Origin: Spongilla lacustris
Lineage: Eukaryota > Porifera > Demospongiae > Spongillida > Spongillidae
Direction of reading: 5' to 3'
Length of the DNA: 64,000 bases
Assembly (NCBI GenBank): GCA_949361645.1
Contig: OX442431.1
Coordinates: forward strand, 1,979,122 to 2,043,121
Shown: piece by piece, positions 55,817-63,961 of the stretch
How the letters are laid out: every line of letters begins with the position of its first letter
Position numbering within the stretch: the stretch's first letter is position 1
The notes under the pieces: model-generated
What the model saw: the letters and a program-made list of their open reading frames with translations, nothing else
What the model was told of the DNA's origin: nothing
Databases searched by the model: none
Position numbers and translations under genes: made by a program

Positions 55817-58050
55817 GGACTATAGATCTGAATGGGACCCTACAAAATTCCATTCCGAAAAATGTGGAAGAGGTCCACTAACCCCTAACTGGAAAGTGAG
55901 TTACACTTTATTGTATTTCCTTTCTAAATATTAGTTCGTGAAAGTGGTACCTTGATACATGTAGGGTCCCCTGTGGTATGGTTAAGGCACCAAGCTGGGC
56001 CCATTCCAATGCACCTTCCATCACAGTATACATGTACACGTGTACATGTACACACTTAGACAAGAATGAATAATTCCCATGCATCATGTGTGCCAATCCA
56101 ATGTTACATGTACGTGTAATGGGATATCCATATATAGGAACAGTAGGGTGTGCTGTTTGATGGTATACAATGTAGTAGTTATGAATGAACAGACAAAAAG
56201 AAATGTGTTAATAAATGAACTAGTCCTTTTACAAATGGGGGGAGTGGGTGGGATTACTGTCAAGGGGGTTTAAAATATGAATATGACATTGCAATCGGGG
56301 AATGGAGAACTTAGCATACATGATTGTATGGAAGTACTATACACATGTGTGCATACTATTTGTGCATACTACCGTAGAGTACCGCGATATATCCCCCCCC
56401 CTCCGCCCCCACCTAAAAAAAACGGTCCGTGTTTAAACGAGCGTATCTTCGTACTCGTTAACGCTTCCGCGCACCTGTTTCTAAATTCCAGGAAAGGCTG
56501 GTACTCCAACAGGATTTTAAAGAATAGCACGCAGCTGCGTTCATGATTACGTCGATACGCTCGTTGAAACACGGGCCTTTTTTTTTTTGGTGGGGGCGGA
56601 GGGGGGGGGATATCTCGCGGTACTCTACGGTACATGTATTTGGGTTGGAGAAAAATTGTGCGCATTTTAGTTTTGTGTCGTTCTCAATAAAGGAGTCTTG
56701 AACTCATCAAAAGTGTGAAGTTAGTTAAATAGGGAATGGTACATGTGCTTGGGCTCAGGTCCCCTTGGACACCTTTAGAATAGCAAGTACATGTATGTAT
56801 CTTGCTCTGGTGCATAGCCACTATTCATGGAATATGCAGATACATGTAACTGTGTGCCTTATATGTCAGCTCAATACATGTATGTCACTTGTGGTATAAT
56901 CTTGCCAAAGTTGGTGGCCATGCATGCATGCTTGCCACACATACCACACCTTATGAGGTGTGTTGTACCCAAGGTGATGTACATGTACATGTACACATAT
57001 CAAATTCTTTTGAACTAATTAAGTATATATTCCAGACAATCAGCAGATTTAGGTGTATTTATTAATAAGTATTTAGTTCCATGCATATGTGTGTTATTAA
57101 AATCTCTCATTAAAATGAGGCATATTAATAAAAATTCTCCCCATCTCTACTCTGTTGCGTTGCAGGACACCTCACAGCCGATAATGTGTGCTTATAAGCT
57201 GGTGACCTGCGAGTTCAAGTGGTTTGGTCTCCAGGGGACAGTGGAAGGTCGCATCCAGAAGGCCTACCCTCGCCTGTTTCGCAACTTCCATCGCCAGGTG
57301 TTCTGCTGGCTGGACCAGTGGTATGGACTGACCATAGATGACATTAGAAGACTAGAAGAACAGACCAAGAAGGAACTAGATGAGGTATGTCAGTAGCAGA
57401 CTATTAGCCCCCCCTTCCCCTCCTCGCATTCAAAATAGGGGCATTGCATGCAGGCAAAGTGACATATATGTACATGTAAGTGTAAACTCTGCTACTAAAG
57501 TTTGCCCATCACTTTTGCACTGGTTTCAGTGGGTAGGTTTTGGCTGTTTCCCAACTGTACATGTACATGTGGTCTGGTTACGTTCGCCAGTGTTTACGTG
57601 TGAGCATCATTGAGTCATCCAAAATGTTACAAGACTATAATTTATTCATAAGTTGGAGACATGCAAATAATGTTATTCATAAATTAGGTTTAATACTCTG
57701 GCCCTACTTGGCCATAGGCAACCAATAACCGTAACTTTAATTGTCACTTGCCTGTGATCTGATTGGATCTACCAGATAATTTGTAGATCGCACGTAAACA
57801 CGGCGAACGTAACCAGACCTACTTCTCTAAGGTCATTGCTTATATCGATCGTCTATAACGAAATCGGTCTGGCTTGTGAGGCTATTGTATGTATAAGTGT
57901 GTATTCGTTTAATTACATCATTAAATTTATATTTTGCTTGTAGACCCTTATATTAATAATAATATCATTATGCTTGTAATGGCCATCATTTTGTGTCCTT
58001 TATTTCAGCAAAGACACCAAGGTGAAGTTCGTGGTACTAGTGAACAGTAG
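35698..58050 (+). CDS. PITPN: Class I phosphatidylinositol transfer protein
   Basis: Nine exons, all with GT-AG borders, are 35698-35714, 35813-35843, 41452-41600, 42566-42665, 52021-52101, 55365-55445, 55818-55895, 57166-57384 and 58009-58050. They join in phase to 265 residues; mammalian alpha/beta forms have 270-271. The protein carries PI or PC between membranes in the cytosol, sustaining phosphoinositide signalling and Golgi traffic. Seen: [16 protein letters not shown] (1-16), [20 protein letters not shown] (17-36), [16 protein letters not shown] with the inositol-contacting Thr58 and Lys60, [15 protein letters not shown] with Asn89, the regulatory-loop Ser166 in [12 protein letters not shown], the family stretch [29 protein letters not shown], and [13 protein letters not shown]. 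No DDHD or LNS2 part follows, so it is not an RdgB type. Exons 1-2 carry only 17 and 31 coding bases. Introns 2, 4 and 5 are 5.6, 9.4 and 3.3 kb and full of minisatellites. Confidence 0.96.
36225..36420. repeat. Minisatellite, ~17-19-bp unit (PITP intron 2)
   Basis: About ten copies of CTAGCACACTACACACACA and shortened forms. It is a (CA)n-derived array. Confidence 0.88.
37129..37438. repeat. Minisatellite, 31-bp unit (PITP intron 2)
   Basis: Ten tandem copies with an exact 31-bp period (starts at 37129, 37160, 37191 and so on) of CTAGAGGCATTACTGTATAC followed by ATGTACGTGTA. They vary mainly at one base (GGCATT/GGTATT/GGGATT). The alternation of the variants suggests block duplication. Confidence 0.95.
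37578..37965. repeat. Minisatellite, 21-bp unit (PITP intron 2)
   Basis: About 18 copies of GGCCTTTGGTCCCCCACATA+T, with CATGTG/CATATG variants and some shortened units. Because 21 is a multiple of three and the unit lacks stops, all frames on both strands stay open and give heptapeptide-repeat frames of 130-187 codons. These are artefacts. Confidence 0.95.
38404..38661. repeat. Minisatellite, 26-bp unit (PITP intron 2)
   Basis: Ten copies of GGGGGCAGGGTTATGATCAT followed by ACCCAT. Each contains the palindrome ATGATCAT and differs at GGGG/GGTG and TTATG/TTGTG. Confidence 0.95.
40083..40450. repeat. Minisatellite, 34-bp unit (PITP intron 2)
   Basis: About nine copies of CATTGGTGCCCAGGCTTCTG followed by ATAGCTGTGTAGGT, degenerate at both ends. 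Confidence 0.93.
41233..41345. repeat. 12-bp repeat (PITP intron 2)
   Basis: About nine copies of ATGTATGTAATC or ATGTATGTAAAC. It lies about 100 bp upstream of the exon 3 acceptor and creates open frames on both strands. Confidence 0.93.
41855..42515. repeat. Minisatellite, 27-bp unit (PITP intron 3)
   Basis: About 24 copies of TAGTGGCCTAACATGTACAG followed by TATACAA, filling most of intron 3 and stopping about 50 bp before the exon 4 acceptor. As 27 is divisible by three, frames of over 200 codons stay open on both strands. They are not genes. Confidence 0.95.
42939..42962. repeat. 24-base cytosine run (PITP intron 4)
   Basis: An uninterrupted C tract at about 42939-42962, shortly after an (AT)n tract at 42858-42878. 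Confidence 0.85.
43680..45260. repeat. 1.6-kb minisatellite, 27-30-bp unit (PITP intron 4)
   Basis: More than 50 copies of TTCACAGCTGGTCCTCCCAC followed by ACATGTCACC, mostly 30 bp with 27-bp and other shortened forms. It is the largest array in the window. A frame of 489 codons on the plus strand (repeating Thr-Ala-Gly-Pro-Pro) and several on the minus strand stay open through it. Their periodicity, lack of codon bias and intronic position argue that none is coding. Confidence 0.96.
45909..46361. mobile_element. ~450-bp foldback element (PITP intron 4)
   Basis: The left end (AATGGACCTTTTGCCTTCTGACGTCAC) and the right end (GTGACGTCAAAGGCAAATGGTCCATT) are inverted complements over about 32 bp with small gaps. 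'gttgcccccccaaaa' occurs near both ends in direct orientation. The interior is non-coding. Confidence 0.72.
46606..46935. repeat. TGTGGTGAGG-type tandem repeat (PITP intron 4)
   Basis: Irregular 10-14-bp units of GTGTGTGTGGTGAG with interspersed ATGTATGG segments. The counterpart in the right arm (about 51460-51490) has only a few units. Confidence 0.9.
47095..47440. mobile_element. 346-bp MITE with TA duplication (PITP intron 4)
   Basis: The ends are CCAGTCAGAAAA (47095) and TTTTCTGACTGG (47440), with inverted similarity extending through GTTTCCC/GGGAAAC. TA flanks both sides (47093-47094 and 47441-47442). The corresponding place in the right arm of the inverted duplication (near 51270) lacks it, giving an empty site. 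The interior carries several 'ctacg' motifs but no transposase. Confidence 0.85.
47732..47955. repeat. Minisatellite, 37-bp unit (PITP intron 4)
   Basis: Six copies with an exact 37-bp period of GAGGAAGACACGTATGGCTC followed by AGACCCAATGCTGCATG. The copies are nearly identical, so the array is young. Since 37 is one more than a multiple of three, the same peptide series appears in all three frames. Confidence 0.95.
48166..48300. mobile_element. 135-bp pogo-like MITE
   Basis: Begins CAGTGCAATAAAACTCTTA (48166) and ends with the near complement …AAGTTTTACTACACTG (48300), flanked by TA on both sides (48164-48165 and 48301-48302). CAGTG ends with a TA duplication are typical of the pogo/Tigger group. 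It lies at the inner edge of the left arm of the inverted duplication. Confidence 0.8.
48633..49970 (-). pseudogene. Pogo/Tigger-type transposase remnant
   Basis: The minus strand holds scattered pieces of one transposase in the right order. The start (ATG at 49970, with [19 protein letters not shown]) is like the CENP-B/Tigger N-terminal helix-turn-helix. The second DNA-binding part ([20 protein letters not shown] at about 49700) keeps the 'PIS..LLQ' block. A DDE-domain piece at 49002-48868 reads [17 protein letters not shown], the family's LPPNTTS..QPLDQGVI block. The C-terminal piece at 48908-48633 contains [17 protein letters not shown]. Stops and frame changes lie between all the pieces. 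It sits between the two arms of the inverted duplication, antisense to the PITP gene. Confidence 0.85.
50226..50535. repeat. Minisatellite, 24-bp unit (PITP intron 4)
   Basis: Thirteen copies of GGAGATTGGGTCTGCACAAG followed by CACT, nearly identical (single changes to GAAG and GTAG). As 24 is divisible by three, all frames stay open on the minus strand and one on the plus strand. They are not genes. Confidence 0.96.
50640..50925. repeat. G-rich minisatellite, ~30-bp unit (PITP intron 4)
   Basis: About nine copies of TATAGGTTGGAGGAGGTGGG followed by GGGAGGGAGGG, differing in G-run length. The transcript strand is the G-rich one and contains many GGG tracts that could form G-quadruplexes. Confidence 0.93.
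51022..51578. repeat. Right arm of the large inverted duplication
   Basis: This is the inverted counterpart of 46475-48160; the matching blocks are listed with that arm. The arm lacks the MITE and the 37-bp minisatellite found on the left, and has fewer GTG repeats, so it is probably nearer to the original sequence. Confidence 0.85.
52095..52375. repeat. Minisatellite, 32-bp unit, starting inside exon 5 end
   Basis: About eight copies of GATAATGTATGTTAGAGTGG followed by GCACTATTTGGG. The first, 36-bp copy starts at 52096 and includes the last two codons of PITP exon 5 (GAT AAT) and the real donor GTAAGT. Each later copy repeats GATAAT|GTATGT or GATGAT|GTATGT, a good donor-like sequence. Confidence 0.95.
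52460..53455. repeat. 1-kb minisatellite, 32/26-bp units with 90-bp higher order (PITP intron 5)
   Basis: More than 30 copies of GGTACATGTGCAGTCAGTAT followed by ACTGATGCTATT (32 bp), interspersed with a 26-bp short form lacking CTGATG. Between about 52654 and 53010 they alternate long-long-short, forming a 90-bp higher-order repeat seen four times. This multiple of three keeps a 147-codon frame open. Confidence 0.96.
54040..54245. repeat. CCCCTCATCC-type repeat (PITP intron 5)
   Basis: A C/T/A-only tandem array of CCCCTCATCCCCTTCC-like units with irregular length. Confidence 0.9.
54520..55265. repeat. Pyrimidine minisatellite, 26/24-bp unit (PITP intron 5)
   Basis: About 29 copies of TGCTCATCTTCCTTCCTCTC followed by TCCCAC, with a 24-bp form lacking one TC. 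It ends 100 bp upstream of the exon 6 acceptor. Frames of 284-294 codons are open in all three plus-strand frames; this equivalence shows that they are artefacts. Confidence 0.96.
55771..55815. repeat. C14-(CA)n tract forming the exon 7 acceptor region
   Basis: Fourteen C residues followed by about fifteen CA repeats run directly into the AG acceptor of PITP exon 7 (exon starts 55818). No T-rich pyrimidine tract is present. Confidence 0.92.
56376..56633. mobile_element. ~260-bp MITE with CCCCCTCCGCCCCC ends
   Basis: The left end (ACCGTAGAGTACCGCGATAT, then the C-rich block) is complemented at the right (block GGGGGCGGAGGGGG, then ATATCTCGCGGTACTCTACGGT). The arms are about 45 bp and pair nearly perfectly. 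Further pairing continues inward (CGTGTTT…ACGAGCGTATC against GATACGCTCGTTGAAACACG). It is non-coding and lies in PITP intron 7. Confidence 0.85.
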
Positions 58051-59690
58051 TCGATACAGAGTACATTTTTCCAGTGAATCGAATGAAATTATATGCTTAA
58101 CATTTTTGTAGGGATGTGTTTTATATGTTCTGTGATTAAGGTCAGATTCCACAATTGTCGCATGGAAATAAGGTTTGCTTGTTGTGCAATACGGCATGAC
58201 CCATATCAGTGTAATGTTCCTTTGCTGCAAGGTGTGTGATGTGGTACTGTACTGTCTGGAACCTTTCAAGTGGTAAGGACCACCAAGAGAGGATAGTAGT
58301 GTGGTGTGCTGAATTGAGGCAGCATTCTCTCTACAGAAGCAAATACTGGGTGGATGTAAGTGAGCCCAGTGGTTTGGTTTTCTGTTAGTTGTTTTGGTCC
58401 GGGACGGGAGGATAAAGAAGTGGGGTGTAGGGGCGGCCAGTGTTCCTTCTGTTACGTAATGCATATAAGCATTTACATGCATGTGTGGTGAACACAGTCT
58501 AACATATGTCAGTCAACTGAACGTTGATTTAAGAACTAAAATATCGAACACACAATGAACAATAAGAATAGCTACATGCGGGGGAGTAGGCTTTTCCCCT
58601 TTAAAATGGGAACAGTGGCTATGTGCTAGATGAAGCTAATTAAGCCATGTGGCGCAAAACAGCAGTGTTGGCTGGGCAAGGTGGCAGTCTTGGCTGAGGC
58701 CACTCCCAGCGTCTAGCCAAGCACCTCTGCAAACGTAATATGTAATATGGCGTGTTGTCTAAATTCAAAACGTATTTAATAACAATTTAAAAAACCTGGA
58801 GTAAATAAAACATTCTCTATGTGAGAAATTAAGTTGGTGGTATTTAGGATTTGAAGGTAACAGTGGTGTAAAACGCGGGGAAACAAGGGTGTACAATTAA
58901 GGGAAAACGAAATACTCCTATATTTGCACATGAACAATGCAATATTCTACAATGTGTGCAAAATATAGGACTATTTCGTTTTTCCTTAATATTAGATCCT
59001 TGTTTCCTTGCTTTTTACACCACTATTACCTTCAAATCGTACATACCACCAACCTTCTCACTAAAGAGTGTTCACTAAACAATTAGTCGTTATTAATCTT
59101 ATATACCCCTGATAGCCTTGCAAATATGATACTGGTCATAGAGAACTACATACATGTAAGAGAAGCGCTGCTCAACTATGCTACTACCTATAAAGTTGGT
59201 ACACAGGATATAATTTACATAGTAATCAGTTTTCTACACTGTGCATGTACATGTACTTGCCATAACCACTACTAACTCAGCCATACATGTATCATGACAT
59301 AGTGAAAGCTTGTTCGTTTTACCATACCCAGTGACAGTCAGGCACAATAACAATTTCGTGTATGTATGTAGATGTACAGCTACACAGAACAACTAAGACA
59401 CATTTATACACAAGGTATATGTGACCTCTCAGTCACGTGGATACACAAGCCTGACAAGGGTGAATTGAGCACGCATCACCAAACCATACAACGCATACAC
59501 ATGTAAAGTTTATAAACTTAATATAAACCTATATGTATACACACATACACATACAACATTTATTCAGTAGAATTCAAACGTACCTTTGGGGTTTAGAGAT
59601 AGTCTCGCAAGCCAGATGTACTTCGACGTACCGTACTATGACGTACTGGGGACTAGCACAAGTAGTACATTGTACATCTGGTGACTTAGC
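58051..59690. other. 3' flank of PITP gene
   Basis: This is presumably 3' untranslated sequence followed by intergenic DNA. The first AATAAA I see is near 58804, just before a foldback element, so the polyadenylation site is uncertain. A minus-strand frame (58000-58482) is antisense to the last exon and shows no family. No other gene is seen. Confidence 0.45.
58821..59066. mobile_element. ~245-bp foldback element
   Basis: The left half (GTGAGAAATTAAGTTGGTGG, then TTGAAGGTAACAGTGGTGTAAAA, then CGAAATA) is complemented by the right half (TATTTCG, then TTTTACACCACTATTACCTTCAA, then CCACCAACCTTCTCAC). Pairing covers about 100 bp per arm with scattered mismatches. It is non-coding. Confidence 0.82.
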
Positions 59691-59950
59691 CACTATATAT
59701 CACACCTGTAAGAGTGACAGGGTGACCAAACTAAGTGATGTTCTAAGAATCCTGCACCACAATAGCATCTCCTGATCATGAGGTCTGTGTCACACATTTG
59801 TGCATGTGTCATGGTTGTGACCCACCCCCTCTGAGGACCGTGGCTATGTCACACCTGTGAGAGTGACTAAGTGCAACCTTGTGACCAAACTAAGCGATGT
59901 TCTAGGAATTCTGCACCACAATAACATCTCCAGAGGTCTGACAAGTTAAC
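59690..59950. repeat. ~150-bp unit repeat, inverted orientation, about 1.7 copies
   Basis: The segment is the complement of the units at 60899-62810: it contains GACCCACCCCCTCTGAGGAC, 'gtggctatgtcacacctgtgagagtgac' and 'ccaaactaagcgatgttct'. About 950 bp of unrelated sequence separates it from the direct-orientation array. Confidence 0.88.
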
Positions 59951-61656
59951 AAGGTGCTTCAATTGCAGGCACTTGCTGCAACACCTTTGCATTTGATGCT
60001 GAATGGTAAGCCACACATAAAAACAGATCATGTGCCCACATACATATAATAATCATACAGCAGCAATGGATGCACAGAGCTTCACTTCAGTCCAGAAGGC
60101 ATTTGTCAGTCTTATGGATGAACTTGAACCACGTTGTGTTCATCCATGCATTGTGCCACAAGCCTAGCTGTAAGAAATTACAATGAATGAATACTCAGTA
60201 GTCTAATGTAGCATGTGCTGCAAAATGAGAATGATACTCTCTTTATTAACTGTGGATTGCAAAATGACTGTGTTGATGGAATAATAGCAGTGCTTGAAGT
60301 ACTGTTATCAGGATGATCAGAGGTTTTTCATAATAATACATCCGTGTCAAGAAATGCTTTAGGATTAGCTTATGGCACATATCAAACAACTTGATGAAAG
60401 AACTCACAACAACTGAAGATAAAATGGCTACAAGCTGTTCACAGGTGAAAAAACACTGCATTTTATGTATTGTATATAAATGGTGCATGATTATTCAAGT
60501 TGGACTGTGATCTCATTCAGTGGTACTCAAAAGTCCAGCATGCAAAGAAAAAAATGAATATAAATGCAAGCTAATATGGAAATTGCTTTATGATATCATG
60601 TAATGGATTTTGTGAGGCCTGCATGCCACAAGAAATTAGCTGTCATTCCTTACCTTACTGATTTTGTATTCCATTAGAGTTCAATTCAATATTCCAGCCA
60701 GAAAATTTTTATAAAGAGAATTAGAGTTCCAAGGTTTTGTTATTTTTAAAATGAATTTTGCAGTAATTATAACATTTTCAGGGCTTACAATCTTGCACAG
60801 TCAAGTTCTAAGTAAAGCCATCTCTAACAGTTATGTGCACTCCTGGTGATTAATAGTGTTTTTTCATATTCACACATACATAAATGTGAAGCTAGGTCCT
60901 CAGAGGGGGTGGGTCACACCATGACACATGCACAGATGTGTGACACAGACCTCTTGAGATGCTATTGTGGTGCAGCATTCCCAGAACATCGCTTAGTTTG
61001 GTCACAAGGTTGCATTTTGTCACTCTCACAGGTGTGACATAGCCACAGTCCTCAGAGTGGGTGGGTCATGACCATGACACATGTACGGATGTGTGACACA
61101 GACCTCTGGAGATGCTATTGTGGTGCAGGATTACTAGAAAATCGCTTAGTTTGGTCACAGGTGTGACATAGCCACGGTCCTCAGAGGGGGTGGGTTATGA
61201 CCATGACACATGCACAGACGAGACCTCAGAAAATGCTATTGTGGTGCAGGATTCCCAGAACATCGCTTAGTTTAGTCACAACTCACTTTGTCACTCTGAT
61301 AGGTGTGACATAGCCACGGTCCTCAGAGCAAGGGCGTAGACAAGGGGGGCGGGGGGGGGGGGGTTCTTTAGCCCCCCTAGATTTATGCAGTTGAGTTATT
61401 AAAATTTCTGAAGTCGTTAATAATCAATTGTAAAGCGCGCGCTATTAATTCAATAGAGTTGCATGTGACGCCACATGCACACGCGCGTATTACAATTGCG
61501 TCACACACTTGTAATTGTTTAGATACGTTGTCACAATGCCACAGGCGCGTATAGAATAACTGATCAAAAAATATATATAATGCAACTCCTCCGATAGGTG
61601 TATCTATTTATTTTGCTCTGAAACAAAAAAAAAAATCCTGAAATGAGTCTACTAAC

Positions 61657-61747
61657 TAGCCTCGTACCCAGGCCCTGTTTTATTGAAGTTACGGGGTGAA
61701 AAACACCCCCCGTAACTTTAATAAAACAGGGCCTGGGGACGAGGCTA
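61657..61747. repeat. 91-bp near-perfect hairpin inside the hAT element
   Basis: TAGCCTCGTACCCAGGCCCT with following bases to 61698 is complemented by 61704-61747 with very few mismatches. It could be a very small foldback insertion within the hAT element. Confidence 0.85.
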
Positions 61748-61940
61748 TATACTAACTAGCATGGACTTCAATGAAACACCAGCAAGGAAGGACAGGTAAT
61801 AAAATATGGTAGAGGCTTAAATTTTCACTTCTAGGTCCATTGTATACTTATTACTTAATATAAATAAAGCAAAGATATCAATTCTGCTTTGGTTTCTTGT
61901 CATCTGCTATTTCAGTGATTGACAGTTTTTATCTGTAGTA

Positions 61941-62408
61941 TCATGCACCAGTTAGCTCAGCGATTCTTTGCTGGCTCGTCGTAGTGCGAAGCCATGTTTT
62001 TTTTAACCTTTTTAGAGCACTGAAACTTCTCTCAGAAGTCGCGTTAGTCACAGGCATAAGTAGAATAAGTTTGAGAATCTTAGCCACTTCTGAAAAGTAT
62101 TCCTTTTGTTGAGGTGTCAATGTCTTCATATATGTAATAATTGACTGCAAGTTAAGTTTCTGAGTCTCAATAATGCCAGAACTAGATATCAAAATGCGTA
62201 ACTGTGTTGTACGTCTATCAGCACCGGCTACCAATTGAAAATCTGAGCCATAAATCTTCAATAAGTGGTTCCGCTTGATTAATTGACTGTGCTTTATCGA
62301 GCAACGGAACAGGATTGTCGATTTGACGATAACTGCCTGTAACCTCAAGGTTATCGTCATGAGCTGATTGAGTTGGAAGTGTACAACTCTTTGTTTTATG
62401 TGTAGCAA
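61941..62408 (-). pseudogene. hAT transposase C-terminal dimerisation domain remnant
   Basis: The minus-strand frame ends in the family's hallmark: EVAKILKLILLMPVTNATSE followed by RSFSALKRLKKTWLRTTTSQ, then QRIAEL. The upstream part (PLLDKAQSINQAE) continues in another frame, so at least one frameshift is present, and the zinc finger and most of the catalytic region are missing. Non-functional. Confidence 0.9.
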
Positions 62409-63235
62409 GCCAGGAGAGCAACGACATATTCACAAACAAAACCCACGCGCACGCAAACGTAACCACAAATAGGTTAAATTAATGATTTTTAATAATAGTT
62501 ACTAATTTACAGTTACTAACTTAGCCCCCATATTCTAAAACTTGTCTACGCCATTGCAGAGGGGGTGGGTCACAACCATGACACATGTACAGATGTGTGA
62601 CACAGACCTCAGAAGATGCTATTGTGGTGCAGGATTCCCAGAACATCGCTTAGTTTGGTCACAAGGTTGCACTTTGTCACTCTCACAGGGGGGACATAGC
62701 CACGGTCCTCAGAGGGGGTGGGTCACAACCATGACACATGTACAGATGTGTGACACAGACCTCAGGAGATGCTATTGTGGTGCAGGATTCCCAGAACATC
62801 GCTTAGTTTGATAGGATTGATAGTAGTCCCGTTAGAATGACATTTTTGTAATGACTTCATAATCGGGGTCAAATCCTTTCGTAACTCTCGATACTACTTT
62901 TGTATTAAATTAAGACAACTGTTCAGAAACATTCAATTTTACATTTAATTCTTTTGTGGTTGTAGCAACATATCCTAAAAACTACCATCGATTTAAATAC
63001 CCATCACACACACAAATACACAACACATTACATGTAAATTAGTTGCTCAGAAATCGTTCTGCACACTATTAACGTCAAATTTTCTGTCATTCCATAGATT
63101 AGCTATATTTTATGATACGCTGTTACAACCAGTGCCAATACGCCCCATATATATGGGGGTTTTAGGGGTGTGTTTTGTGCAGACATGAAAATTTGATTAC
63201 AAATGTTTACATTCTGAGCATCTTACATGTATAGC

Positions 63236-63236
<1 letters not shown>

Positions 63237-63325
<89 letters not shown>

Positions 63326-63380
63326 GTGTGTATGTGTATGTGTGTGTGTGTGTGTGTGTATGTGTGTGTGTGTGTGTGTT
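63237..63380. repeat. (GT)n microsatellite
   Basis: About 70 GT repeats, pure for the first 76 bases and then with TGTA interruptions. The poly-Cys/Val reading frames over it are artefacts. Confidence 0.95.
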
Positions 63381-63724
63381 ATAGGTTTGGGGGTGTTTGG
63401 TTGGGTGAATGGTGAGTATACACTAGAAATGTTTACATTGTATGCTCATGAGCAGCTGTTGCAAGCTAGCTAAGTGTGTAATGTGTTTAAGTGGTGTGTG
63501 TGTTTGGATGTGTGTGTTCGGGTGTATGGATGTTAGGTGTGATGCATTTGGTTTAGCCAAGTTTAGGATGGTGTAGGTAGCGGTGATGTAATTCACCCAT
63601 TGCAGTGGAGTGGGTCTGGGTACAAGATAACAGCAATGGACACAAATGGCCATTATAGTACAGAACGTGATGGAATCATCTTCTGGATACTTGGTACTTA
63701 TGCAGAAAAATACAGCTTAATGTT

Positions 63725-63886
63725 AGTCTGGGGACCAGGCTATAGGGTCTGATCCCCAGACTAGAGGTGTATAATTAATTCTTCATAGTCTCGTACACAG
63801 ACCCACTCCACAGCAGCTGGTGTCGACGCATAGGTGGTGTAATTCACCCGTTGCTGTGGAGTGAAGTGGGTCTGGGTACGAGACTA
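63725..63886. repeat. Two adjacent hairpins of a small foldback family
   Basis: 63725-63762 folds on itself (GTCTGGGGA…TCCCCAGAC). 63786-63886 has arms TAGTCTCGTACACAGACCCA and its near complement TGGGTCTGGGTACGAGACTA. A related block, GTGGAGTGGGTCTGGGTAC, occurs near 63605. Confidence 0.8.
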
Positions 63887-63930
63887 GCTTATGTGGAGGT
63901 ATATAAACAGGCTCGTAGCCAGGTGGTGTG

Positions 63931-63935
<5 letters not shown>

Positions 63936-63961
<26 letters not shown>
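63936..63961. repeat. ~26-base guanine run
   Basis: A near-uninterrupted G tract close to the window end. Confidence 0.85.

Larger units (their letters stand above)
61329..62556. mobile_element. 1,228-bp deleted hAT-type transposon
   Basis: Ends CAAGGGCGTAGACAAG at 61329 and the near complement CTTGTCTACGCCATTG at 62556. The flanks share CAGAG (61324-61328 and 62557-62561), and the neighbouring repeat units give the empty site with one CAGAG. It contains a hAT transposase fragment on the minus strand and an internal hairpin. At 1.2 kb it is too short to be autonomous. Confidence 0.9.
60899..62815. repeat. ~150-bp unit array interrupted by hAT element
   Basis: Units starting at 60899, 61050, 61189 and 61321 (spacing 151, 139 and 132 bp) begin CCTCAGAG(G)GGGTGGGT and contain 'gatgctattgtggtgcag' and 'cccagaacatcgcttagttt'. 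The fourth unit is cut by the insertion at 61329-62556 and resumes at 62557. A fifth starts at 62707 and ends near 62810. The short Cys-containing frames within are not conserved as frames. Confidence 0.9.

Noticed and set aside
63227..63473. Cys-Val repeat frames
   Set aside because: A (GT)n microsatellite.
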